NCBI GenBank assembly: GCA_015179025.1
Contig: WHUX01000489.1
Coordinates: 1-22,978 of the forward strand
DNA from: Terfezia claveryi
Lineage: Eukaryota; Ascomycota; Pezizomycetes; Pezizales; Pezizaceae
Direction of reading: 5' to 3'
Length of the DNA stretch: 22,978 nt
In this document: positions 1 to 8,055 of the stretch, in pieces
Layout of the letters: each line of letters opens with the position of its first letter
How positions within the stretch are numbered: the first letter of the stretch is position 1
Notes under the pieces: model-generated
Seen by the model: the letters and a program-made list of their open reading frames with translations, nothing else
Told to the model about the DNA's origin: nothing
Databases searched by the model: none
Position numbers and translations under genes: made by a program

Positions 1-964
1 GTCCTCCAGACGGATCTCGACCATGTGAACCTTGCCCTAGCCACCAACGGACCACGTACAAAACCTCGGCCGTGCCCTAGGAATCTGGCTATCCTACGCC
101 AACCACCACCACCAAAACGGAAAGTATCCCCACCCCCCTAAGTTCAATGGGGATAGGGCTCGTCTATGAGCCTGGAAAAATGCGTGAACTTGAAGTTGAG
201 CGGGATTCGGCTAGGTTTCCGTCAGAACAACAGCCCCTGGCCTATGTGTTTGCCCTGCTGAGGGCAAGGCCACGGATCAAATCCAGCCGTATGTGCTCGA
301 GACAGGGATCAAGCTCGACAACGTCTCAGCCTTGTTTGTTATCTTGGATCGGGCGTTCGGAGATCCTGATGCAGTGGGACGGCCAGTCGAGCGCTCCGGG
401 CACTGAGACAGTGCAACTCAGAGCTGTCTACTTACGTCGCAGAGTTCTCGAGGCTGGCCGCAGAGGTAAGGTGGAACGACCAGGCTAAGTTCGAGCAATT
501 CCAGGAGGGGCTCAGCGATGAGCTCCAACAAGCCATGGTTACCCTCCCCGCGGTTGATACCCTCGAGGAGTTGATCGACCAGGCCTCTCGGTGGAACAGC
601 GGATGTCCGGCTCCGCAACCGCCCCCCGTTCAGGCCAGCACCCCATCTCCCACCACCCCAGCAACACCATGCCACCAAAGCAGCTCAGGCCCTTGCCCCC
701 GCCAATCAACCAGCACACCCTTTGTTAGTGGCAGGAGGGCCCACCCCCATGGATTTATCATCAGGCAGACCCTGCCTGACCCAAGAAGAGAGGGAACGCC
801 GCCGGAATAATGGGCTATGCATAGCCTGTGGAAAGACCGACTACTTTATTGCGGCTTGCCCCTTTCGAAAGAATCGCTCCCTCGCCATCCACGCTATCTC
901 CGATACCCCAGTGCCCAGGATTGAGGAGCTTGACGAGTCGGGAAAAGCCCTGTCCCTTGCCTAG
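1..964 (+). pseudogene. gag: Ty3 gag (capsid/nucleocapsid), frameshifted
   Basis: Gag forms the particle and packages RNA. The protein can be followed only by changing frame: frame 1 (1-139), frame 2 (about 140-175), frame 3 (about 180-260), frame 2 (263-385), frame 1 (391-660), frame 2 (665-961). Recognisable pieces are KFNGDRARL near 140, a capsid stretch ending in DELQQAMVTLPAVDTLEELI near 515-580, and the spacer GGPTPMDLSSG near 740. The zinc knuckle near 815-860 reads CIACGKTDYFIAAC. The expected CX2CX4HX4C histidine is Tyr (TAC), one C-to-T change from CAC. The TAG at 962-964 ends the gag frame where the pol frame opens one base back. I see no classic slippery heptamer there. The start is outside the window. 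Confidence 0.85.
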
Positions 965-1119
965 TTACTAACACTAGCAAGGGACCTGCCCCAGGTCGTT
1001 TGTTGTTAGCTGCATTTTCTGTCCTTTCACTCTCTCCTCCGTCTATGTCTATTGACGAGTCTGACCTATTCGGTGAACACCTTGTTGTACCTATCATAAT
1101 ATCTTTTAATAGTACTAGT

Positions 1120-1380
1120 AAAACACTCGTCACAATAGCCCTCGTAGACTATGGAGCATCAGGAATTGCCTTTATCGACCAGACCTTCGTCAGTAAGCAT
1201 GCCATACCCACTTCTAAGCTTAAGACTCCCCGCCTCCTCGATGTTATTGATGGCCAACCTATCTCCTCTGGAGCCATCACTGACATTGCCTGTACACCTG
1301 CCCAGATCGGGGACCACTCCAAAAACCTCCCTATGTTCATTACCAAGCTCAAGTATCCAATCGTCCTTGGAATCCCCTGA
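1120..1380 (+). other. Retropepsin domain of the Ty3 pol
   Basis: The active-site loop reads ALVDYGASGIAFID near 1138-1179. Ty3 proteases carry D-[S/T/C]-G-A here. Tyr (TAT) is one G-to-A change from Cys (TGT), which is common at this position in fungal elements. The flap and C-terminal motif near 1351-1377 (KYPIVLGIP, then stop, then LRIHD) matches the usual LGxPWL hydrophobic strand, so the TGA replaces Trp. Cleavage of Gag-Pol would be lost. Confidence 0.82.
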
Positions 1381-1799
1381 CTCAGGATACATGATGTATC
1401 GGTCAACTTTGGCTCCTATACCCTACATTTTAATAGCCCTTACTGCAGAAGATACTGTGGATACCCGAAGGCCACCGTTACTGGTCTGTGTGCATTACCG
1501 CCCCCCATAATCCACCCAACTCAAGTGGTATACCAGCCCACGCACATCAATGCCACCAATCCCCCTGTTTCCCCTGTTTCCCCTGCTCCCTATGCCCCCC
1601 TCGCACCCCCAAAACCCCTGAATGTCAGCTTTATCGGAGCTGGGGCCTTTGCTCACCTTACTAAAAGGCACAAACTGAAGGCCCATACCCTGTCAATCTA
1701 CGAAGTCAACCTGGAAATCAACAAGCTGCGATCCAGGGGAGAATGGAAATCCCTGGTTCCGGGCAAATACCATGAGTTCATAGACCTATTCTCTGAGAA

Positions 1800-2600
1800 A
1801 GCCGCAGAAAAGCTTGCCCCCCACCGGCCATATAACTACACCATTCCCTTGCTGGAAGGCAAAACCCCCCCCTATGGACTATTGTATGGAATGTCTCGAG
1901 CGGAACTGGAAGCCTTGAAGAAGTACTTGGAAGAAAACCTCAACAAGAGCTTTATTCATCATAGCTCCTCCCCAGCTAGTGCACTCGTGCTATTCGTCAA
2001 GAAATCGGATGGATCCCTTCGGTTGTGTGTGGACTATCGTGGCCTAAATGAAATAACGGTGAAGAACAGGTACCCCTTACCTCTGATTCAGGAGACCCTG
2101 GCAAGGCTATCCAAGGCAAAATGGTTTACCAAACTGGATCTGAGAGGGGCCTATAACCTGGTACAGATTGCGGAAGGTGAAGAGTGGAAGACAGCTTTTC
2201 GGACCAGGTATGGGCATTTCGAGTACAATGTCATGCCTTTCGGATTAACCTATGCCCCGGCCTCTTTCCAGCACTTCATTAACGACACCCTACGGGACTT
2301 CTTGGATGTGTTTTGCACAGCTTATCTGGATGACATCCTCATATACTCGGATTCCCTGGCAGAACACAAGGTCCATGTCAGGCAGGTGTTGGAGAAGCTG
2401 GAGTAGGCTGGGCTATACCTTAAGCCCGAAAAATGTGAATTCCATGTCCAAGAGGTGAAGTACCTGGGCTTGATCATAACTACAGAAGGTATTAGGATGG
2501 ACCCTACCAAAGTCACAGCAATCCAGGATTGGGAAACCCCTGCCAACCTCAAGGACGTCCAGGCATTCCTGGGGTTCGCCAACTTTTACCGGCGTTTTAT
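1800..2600 (+). other. Reverse transcriptase domain of the Ty3 pol
   Basis: Finger and palm motifs are intact: [20 protein letters not shown] near 2020-2080, [11 protein letters not shown] with the first catalytic Asp at 2137-2139, [13 protein letters not shown] near 2233-2271, and the YLDD box at 2323-2334. The stop at 2404-2406 falls just after the palm, before [12 protein letters not shown]. The thumb and connection follow in the same frame ([24 protein letters not shown]). All catalytic aspartates remain, so the stop is the main visible lesion here. Confidence 0.93.
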
Positions 2601-2754
2601 CCTGGGATATTTGAAGATCGTAGCCCCCCTTACTACCCTAACCAAAAAAGACCGGCGCTTTGACTGGAATCCAGAAGTCCAATCTACCTTCCAGAACCTC
2701 AAGGAAGCCTTCTGCTCAGCCCCAATCCTAGCCCATTTTGACTCCGATAGCGAG

Positions 2755-3120
2755 TGCATCGTAGAAACGGACGCCTCCGACTATGTCTCCGCTGGAATCC
2801 TGTCCCAGTATGTCAATGGAGTCCTCCACCCAGTGGCCTATTTCTCTAAAAAGTACTCCCCGGCGGAATGTAATTAAGAGATCTATGATAAGGAATTAAT
2901 GGCCATTGTGCGGGCTTTTGAGGAATGGAGGCCCCACCTGGAGTTAGCGAAGGGGGTTATCAAGGTCCTTTCTGACTACAAGAACCTGAAATACTTCACA
3001 ACTACTAAGCTGCTGAATCGCCGGCAGGCTAGGTGGTTGGAATTCCTGTCCCGGTTCAACTTCAAAATCAAGTACCGGCCAGGAAAGGCTGGTAGGAAAC
3101 TAGACGCACTGACTAGGAGA
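2755..3120 (+). other. RNase H domain of the Ty3 pol
   Basis: Ty3-type RNase H: ETDASDY with the first Asp at 2770-2772, the Glu region EIYDKELMA just after the stop at 2875-2877, the third acidic motif VLSDYKNLKYF (usually DHKNL; CAC to TAC gives the Tyr), and KYRPGKAGRKLDALTRR with the last Asp. This domain removes the RNA strand during cDNA synthesis. It carries one stop and one His-to-Tyr change. Confidence 0.9.
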
Positions 3121-3456
3121 TCAGGAGATCTCCCTAAAGGGGGGGATAAAAGGCTAAAATACCAAAATCAGGTAGTATTGAAGCCCGAAAACCTCGATCT
3201 GGCAGCCAATGTCCTTGCTGATATGAAAGCTGAGGCTGAGGCTGAGGCTGATAAAGAAGCCGACCTCCAACAACTGGTAAGACAGGCATACGAGGATGAC
3301 CCCCTGGCTAAGGAAATCATTGCCGCAGTAGATTCCGACCAGCGCCGCCACCCCAAGATCTCCCTAGCCGAGTGTACCGTCCAGGAAGGCCTCCTTTACT
3401 ATCTTGAATGGCTCTATGTGCCAGAAGGAGAGCTGCGCCTGCGAGTGATCAAGGAA

Positions 3457-4460
3457 CACTACGAGACCCCAGCGGCAGGCTACCCGGGAGTGGCTAAAAC
3501 GTTGGAATTGCTGGCTAGGGAATATACATGGATCGACCAGCAGAAGGACGTGGAGCAGTATGTACAGAACTGCCATGTTTGTAAGCATGCTAAGCCCATC
3601 TGCCACGCCCCATATGGCACCCTGAAGCCGCTGGATATCCCGGATCAGCCGTGGCTGCACCTGACCATAGATTTCGTGACGGGATTGCTGGAAGACTCGG
3701 GATTCAATGCTATTTTAATGGTGGTGGATTGGCTGACGAAGATGAGGCATATTGTACCTTGTCGGGATACCTATTCGGCTAAGGAATTGGCCAACCTCTA
3801 CCTCAATAACATGTTCCAGTATCATGGGCTTTCCGAATCCATTATGTCATACCGTGGCCCTCAGTTCACCTCAGACTTTTGGAAAGCATTCTGCGAGCTT
3901 CTGGAGATCAAAGTACGTTTGTCAACGGCATATCACACCCAGATGGACGGCCAATTAGAGAGGATGAATGCCATTATGGAGTAATACCTGCGGGCCTTCG
4001 TTAATTACTAGCAAGACAACTGGGTTTCATTGTTGGCAACCTGCGAATTCGCCACCAACAACCAGTTCTCGGAATCATTGAAAACATCCCCCTTTCTAGC
4101 CAACTATGGTTGGCACCACTGGTTCGTGGATGCTCTGGCGCCCCTACAGAAGGCCAGAAATGATACCCCAGCCCAGGAGTTCGCAGCTGGACTTGCTGAG
4201 CTCCACTCCACCCTGAAAGCGGAGCTGGGATATGCGCAAGCCAGGCAAGCTGAGTACGCCAATGGATTACAACTGCCAGCACCCAGATACCAGCCAAAAC
4301 ACAAGGTGTGGCTTTCTAGTCAGCACTTCTGGACAGAACGGCCTTCTCGTAAGCTGGATCATAAGTTCCTGAGGCCATATGAGGTATTAGGGAATATGGG
4401 CACTCACGCCTACCGGTTGAAGTTCCCTAAAGATATCAAACGCCACCCGGTCATTCATGT
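3457..4460 (+). other. Integrase (zinc finger, DDE core, GPY/F-like module) of the Ty3 pol
   Basis: The HHCC finger has His at 3457-3459, Tyr replacing the second His at 3481-3483 (GYPG), and Cys pairs at 3571-3573 and 3580-3582 (CHVC). The core keeps Asp at 3670-3672 (TIDFVTG) and Glu at 3958-3960 (GQLERMN). The middle Asp is Tyr at 3850-3852 (SYRGPQFTS), a G-to-T transversion. Two stops follow at 3982 and 4009. The C-terminal part (RPYEVLGNMGTHAYRL, then HPVIHVLKIEP) is the GPY/F-like module. It could not integrate on its own. Confidence 0.9.
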
Positions 4461-4548
4461 CTTGAAGATCGAACCAGCCACCAACGATCCCCTCCTCGGG
4501 CAAAAGCACCCCCCACCCCCTCCCGTAGTGATTGCAAGTGAAGAGGAG

Positions 4549-4704
4549 TGGGAGGTTGAGGAGGTACTAGACTCCAGAAAACGCTATGGGCAAGTTCAGT
4601 ATAAGGTCAAGTGGGTAGGGGACGAGGAGACTACCTGGCAACCCGCAGAGGACTTGGAGAATGCGCAGGATTTGGTTACCCTGTTCCACCAGCAATACTC
4701 CAGG
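4549..4704 (+). other. Chromodomain at the C-terminus of the Ty3 integrase
   Basis: EWEVEEVLDSRKRYGQVQYK, then VKWVGDEETTWQPAEDL and a helix ending LFHQQY, form the chromodomain pattern: acidic-hydrophobic first strand, YxVKW second strand, TWxP, amphipathic helix. In chromoviruses this module binds modified histone tails and directs insertion into heterochromatin. The domain shows no obvious lesion. The polyprotein ends 21 bases later at TGA 4723-4725. Confidence 0.9.
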
Positions 4705-4912
4705 AAGCCTCGCCCAGTCGACTGAGGTCGTGACTTTGCATCCTTGTTGTTTTTTCTGTTCTTGTTGTTGTTCAGAGTTGGGGTTCTTGTCCTTGCTCTT
4801 GTTGTTGTTGTTGTTTTCTGTGTTGATTTTGTCGGTTATTGTACCCAGGCCTCCTAGTCACTGGAGCTCCAGCCTAAGGGGGGATAGTATAACAACTGTG
4901 TGTTCAGTTGTC

Positions 4913-5051
4913 ATCACCTGCAATCGCAGGTGATGGGTCATTGCCATTGTTGTTTTTGTCATCACCTGCGATCACAAGTGATGGGTTATCGTTATTGTTG
5001 CCCTCGGAATCACCTGTGATGCAGATGATGGGTTATTGTGTTATCGTTACC
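4913..5051 (+). repeat. Three 48-bp tandem repeats with palindromes in U3 of the Ty3 LTR
   Basis: Copies start at 4913, 4961 and 5009, exactly 48 bases apart. The first opens with a perfect 9-bp inverted repeat, ATCACCTGC (4913-4921) and GCAGGTGAT (4926-4934), with a 4-base loop. The second and third keep ATCACCTG but the right arm has decayed. The arms contain CACCTG/CAGGTG, an E-box. A role as transcription-factor sites is inference. Confidence 0.75.
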
Positions 5052-5108
5052 TTGCTTGGCTTCCGAGATAGGGAAGCTTATTTCCCCCATTGCCCTGACC
5101 AAGTTATG

Positions 5109-5117
5109 TATATATAG
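5109..5117 (+). promoter_or_regulatory. TATA box of the Ty3 LTR
   Basis: TATATATAG lies about 220 bases into the 561-bp LTR and downstream of the U3 repeats, where an LTR promoter is expected. Confidence 0.55.
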
Positions 5118-5448
5118 AGCCTGTCCCTTGTACTGTCGTTGGATCCCCATCTAACGTCTTGTATACCCAATACAGGACCTTGCTTCTCCCAATGCTTGTT
5201 CACCTCCCTTGTGTACATCCTTGTCTCGTACAAACAACTCTGCAGCATAGCTGCCTCCCTTGATACATGCGGCAACTGCCTCCGCGTGTCTCGTATCTCT
5301 TGCCCTCTGCCTCTCTCGCCCTTGCCCTTGCCTCCGTCCTAGCCTCTCCTCTAGTCACATACGTAGCATTCCTACGTGTGTGTTACCCTAGCCTTGCCCT
5401 TGCCCCGGCGTACCCCTTGGTCGCCTTGTCCTCTGAACCCTCGTTACA

Positions 5449-6098
5449 GCCCTCCAAAACGAGGATTTGGATATGATCACCATATTATCAGATTCCCAGG
5501 CGGCAGTACAGACTATCCGGAATTTAAGCACAGGCGCCCCCCCTCGATCGAGCATTGAAAAGGATATCAAAGCTTCACTAGTCAGCAACCCCCAGAGGGA
5601 CCTCAGGGTGTCATGGGTGAGAGGGCACCTGGGTATCCAAGGAAACGAGAAAGCAGACCAAACAGCATGCCTACATTCCCACCTCGGAATAGTAGCAGGA
5701 GAAACTCGCACGATAACAGAAGGGGGGCTACGAGCAGCCTCCAGGGCAGTGCGGAAAGAAGCAAGAACATGGGCGGGATATGGTAATAGGAGAGTAGAGT
5801 GCGACCGACACGCCCTATCAGCCTACACTTGGATGCGGACAAACAAGGGCCCACAGAAATTCTGGCTCCATCACATCGGCAAATCTGAATTGGCAGAATG
5901 CACATGTAGCCACACCTCAGGAGAGCTCATCACCTTCGAGTCTTCGACTGCCCACGTTTAGACCGATCCAGAACAGCTCTATTGGGAGATAAACGCAGCT
6001 GGCAAGAACTCGACAAGCCAGAGTGGATAAAAGAAGGGGAGGAGACGTACGAGGCCACGGAGGCCTATTTTAAGCTCTTATACCATGAGCTGACTTAA
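5449..6098 (+). pseudogene. LINE ORF2 C-terminus: RNase H and zinc-binding tail
   Basis: The frame opens at the Ty3 junction (ALQNEDLDMITILSDSQAAV) and carries the RNase H motifs SDSQAA (third acidic residue) and SWVRGHLGIQGNEKADQTA (His and last Asp). The first two catalytic residues are on the far side of the Ty3 insertion. Downstream, GPQKFWLHHIGKSELAECTC starts a zinc-binding segment. A frameshift near 5925-5935 moves the frame to HLRVFDCPRLDRSRTALLGD and then to the end FKLLYHELT, stop at 6096-6098. This matches the C-terminal layout of Tad-type ORF2 proteins, which make cDNA by target-primed reverse transcription. The copy is dead from the Ty3 insertion and the frameshift. Confidence 0.86.
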
Positions 6099-6269
6099 TC
6101 AGATATTCTTCACGAATTCCCTTTGTACCATTCATTCGTCTATTTACTTCAGTTCATTATAAGTTACAGTCCCTTTTCTTCTAGGTTATGAGTTCATCTA
6201 GTTCCACACAGTTCTTATGTATTCAGTTTTCAGGCTGGGGCTCAGTCAGGCCCCCGGGTCATCGGTTCA

Positions 6270-6340
6270 CCATTAATGACAACGGGGCCGCATAGGAGTA
6301 TTAAGTATTTAAAAAAAAAAAAAAAAACCCATTAATGACA
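6270..6340 (+). mobile_element. Very short 5'-truncated LINE insertion with 12-bp TSD
   Basis: CCATTAATGACA occurs at 6270-6281 and again at 6329-6340. Between them are 29 bases identical in kind to the LINE 3' end (ACGGGGCCGCATAGGAGTAT and on to AGTATTT, 6282-6310), 17 A (6311-6327) and one extra C. Removing the insert and one duplicate restores the TTAATGACAGCA block seen in the other copies. This reads as target-primed insertion of the last 29 bases of a LINE RNA into E's 3' UTR. Confidence 0.82.
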
Positions 6341-6668
6341 GCACGGGGCCCCATCTCATCTGTTCCAGTTCATCCTATATTTGTATTATTTAGCGCGTGG
6401 GTCTGGCAGATTAACTTGCCTTACCCTTGAATCCACCGGGCTTCCGTGTGGCTCCTCATGGCCCCCCTAACGGGGCCGCATAGGAGTATTAAGTATTTAA
6501 AAAAAAAAAAAAAAAAAAAAAATCACATCCAGGGCCCCCCATCTTCACCCTTTCCCCCGCCCCTAAAGTTCTGAAAACTCACGATATCGTGCAATTCTTC
6601 CGGCCCACACTGTATCTCAGTGTGCTTGCCACGTCGAGCAGCACTGCCCGATTACACCTTCAACAGCC

Positions 6669-6709
6669 TATTAGGGAATTGATAACTCCCACACCACCCC
6701 CAGACCAAT
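6669..6709 (+). promoter_or_regulatory. Shared 5' UTR block (CCAAT type) of LINE F
   Basis: CCTATTAGGGAATTGATAAC followed by TCCCACACCA and a CCAAT at 6705-6709. The same block occurs in the 5' UTRs of LINEs A, C and G, where the first part reads CCAAT. Here the first CCAAT has become CCTAT. It probably belongs to the internal promoter; that role is inference. Confidence 0.55.
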
Positions 6710-6920
6710 AGCATACAAGATCAACACACCACTCCGCCCGGCTAACGGATCGGTCATCACCACACTCAACCAACGCCCCCGCCATCCACGCTCATCCGTC
6801 ATAGTCACACAGCACATCAACCTCAGCATCAGAGTCATACCAGACCGTCACAGTCATAGTCATACAGTCACATACCAACAACCAACCCCACAGCGACATA
6901 CAACGTCAACCCCGCAATAA

Positions 6921-7519
6921 TGGGAAACAGGCTGGAAAGAGAACGGTCCACTCGCGGTAATTATAGGAGGAACAGCCTACAGGACGCTAGCTAGCTACGC
7001 CCTATACAACAGAATTACAGTCACCAGACAACGACTGGACGAGGCGATATCAAGATGGCACCAAGCACTCGAGCAGAACGAGGACCTCCCAGGTGAGGTA
7101 AGGGATAGCCGGGTGGACGAAATTGAGGAGGCCCTCAAAAACCCGGAAGCCCTCATTCTAGCCCTGACCCCTCCAGAAGAGCAAATAGAGGAGTCGATCA
7201 GAGTAATCAACCACCCAGGACTTAGCTTTCATAGCTACCGCAACGCGAGCCCCATCGATCCGGACTCAGATGAGTCCGATAAGGAATCTGATAGGACAAC
7301 AGTTCCCCTCAAGCGAACCATCCCTGCCACCACCCCCGAAGAGGACGCCTCCGCGCTCGGTATATACCAGACTCGCAAGAGGAGGAGGATAGCATAGTAT
7401 CAGACTCACAAGAGGAGGAGGACGGTAGCATGGCCTCAGACTCAGAGGAGGACGATACCGGCACCATATTCCACGACATGGACCTAGCACCCGGCATATT
7501 CAGGATAGGAAAGGGATGA
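6921..7519 (+). pseudogene. LINE ORF1, type B, N-terminal fragment
   Basis: The frame is open from 6921 (after a TAA) to 7397 and reads GWKENGPLAVIIGGTAYRTL, a helical part (RQRLDEAISRWHQALEQNED), then EIEEALKNPEALILALTPPE. The equivalent of LINE G reads GWKDSGRLVVIIHGTAYRTL and NPEAAVLSLDPVEEQI, so the reading is supported by comparison. After a basic TRKRRRIA the frame stops. An acidic continuation in another frame (SEEDDTGTIFHDMDLAPG) runs to TGA 7517-7519. The only early ATG in frame is at 7113, which is internal to the homology. The domain is unknown to me; a LINE ORF1 role is inferred from position and context. Confidence 0.6.
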
Positions 7520-7539
7520 TCTGTAATACATCCCCTAGC

Positions 7540-8055
7540 ATCTCATCATCAAGCTGTTAAACAAGTATTTTGTTATCTTTCTGGAACTTATTCCCTTAGT
7601 CTTTCTTATTCCTGCATGTCTAGGTCTTTGTCTCTTATAGGTTTTTCTGATACTAGTTATGGTAATTGTTAAGATACCTGCTGCTCATGGCAAGGCTATT
7701 ATTTCCTATTAGGTTTCTGCCTTATTTCCTAGCAATTAATAAACAGCATTCTGTCTCAACCTCTACAACAGAAGCGGAATATATAGCTCTCTCTACAACT
7801 ACTAGATAGGCAAGCTGGTATATCATTAGAATGAAGGAACTCAATATTAAGGTACCAGTCAACTTGAAGTACAACAATACCACTACCATAAACCTTTCCC
7901 ACCATACTATCATTTCATAGCATTTAAAACATATCGACATATACTACTACTATATCTGGGAATGCCTTCTGAACAACAAGTTTTTTATTGAATAGGAGTA
8001 TTCAAAGTTGATATTTTAGCCAAAATTCTTAAACGATTTTTAAGCCCAAATAAAT
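7540..8055 (+). pseudogene. Copia pol, RNase H region, decayed
   Basis: HHQAVKQVFCYLSGTYSLSL at the start corresponds to the Copia segment just before RNase H. Then come LIGFSDTSYG (first Asp motif), SVSTSTTEAEYIALS (diagnostic Copia Glu motif), SWYIIRMKELNIKVPVNLKY, HLKHIDIYYYYIWECLLNNK (usually KHIDIRYHFIRE) and VDILAKILKRF (usually ADILTKPL). Several stops (for example at TTTR*ASW and IIS*HLKH) and at least two frame changes make it non-functional. Confidence 0.82.

Larger units (their letters stand above)
961..4725 (+). pseudogene. pol: Ty3 pol polyprotein (PR-RT-RH-IN-chromodomain), five in-frame stops
   Basis: A single frame runs about 3.76 kb without a frameshift. It is broken only by stops: TGA 1378-1380 (in GIP*LRIHD, a likely former Trp), TAG 2404-2406 (in EKLE*AGLYL, Gln or Trp), TAA 2875-2877 (in ECN*EIYDKEL, usually Tyr), TAA 3982-3984 and TAG 4009-4011 (both in positions usually Gln). 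Domains in order: retropepsin, reverse transcriptase, RNase H, zinc-binding and catalytic integrase core, GPY/F-like module and C-terminal chromodomain. Besides the stops, key residues are gone: Tyr follows the protease Asp (VDYGASG), the zinc-finger His is Tyr (GYPG), and the second integrase Asp is Tyr (SYRGPQF). Without the stops the length is typical for a fungal chromovirus pol. Confidence 0.92.
1..5448 (+). mobile_element. Ty3/Gypsy chromovirus retrotransposon, 5' end outside window
   Basis: Seen: gag with a zinc knuckle, then protease, reverse transcriptase, RNase H, integrase and chromodomain in Ty3 order, a polypurine tract (about 4876-4887, AAGGGGGGATAG) and a 3' LTR. The window opens inside gag, so the 5' LTR and primer-binding site are not visible. 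Chromoviruses copy RNA to cDNA in cytoplasmic particles, and integrase inserts the cDNA, with the chromodomain steering it to marked chromatin. This copy is dead: at least five in-frame stops in pol, several gag frameshifts and lost catalytic residues. The LTR ends inside the RNase H frame of LINE E, so the Ty3 element is younger than that LINE. The 144 bases after the pol stop are TTG-rich and hold no gene. Confidence 0.93.
4888..5448 (+). repeat. 3' LTR of the Ty3 element (561 bp)
   Basis: The LTR starts right after the polypurine tract as TATAAC and ends GTTACA. Restoring one TpG-to-TpA change at 4889 would make the ends the perfect inverted pair TGTAAC/GTTACA. The next base (5449) resumes the RNase H reading frame of LINE E. 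The left part (U3) holds three 48-bp repeats with palindromes, then a TATA box at 5109-5117. The right part is C/T-rich. The frames inside it have no family resemblance and are not called. Confidence 0.85.
5449..6522 (+). mobile_element. LINE 'E' (Tad-like non-LTR retrotransposon), 3' part
   Basis: Seen: the C-terminal half of an RNase H domain, a downstream zinc-binding region, a stop at 6096-6098, a 3' UTR and a poly-A run (6499-6522, 24 A). The 5' side is cut by the Ty3 insertion and lies outside the window. The 3' UTR holds blocks also found in LINEs A, C and D: TTAATGACAGCA (6331-6342 region), GGTCTGGCAGATTAACTTGC near 6400, a terminal hairpin (GGCCCC 6460-6465 with GGGGCC 6472-6477) and the tail AGTATTAAGTATTT before the A run. 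A second A run at 6311-6327 belongs to a later micro-insertion. Confidence 0.87.
6523..7519 (+). mobile_element. LINE 'F' (type-B ORF1), 5' part
   Basis: From about 6540 the sequence matches the 5' UTR of LINE G: GCAATTCTTC, GGCCCACAC, GCCACGT and GATAACTCCCACACCA appear in the same order in both. An ORF1 fragment follows. The element starts within about 20 bases of E's poly-A tail and ends where Copia sequence begins near 7520, so ORF2 and the 3' UTR are absent. I cannot fix the exact first base. Confidence 0.65.

Noticed and set aside
940..970. Programmed -1 frameshift between Ty3 gag and pol
   Set aside because: The frame relation (frame 2 to frame 1) would fit, but no X XXY YYZ heptamer is present, and gag already has several random frameshifts, so decay is the simpler reading.
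5139..5476. Short plus-strand frames in the right half of the Ty3 LTR
   Set aside because: They are Leu/Pro/Ser-rich translations of a pyrimidine-rich LTR; one crosses the LTR border.
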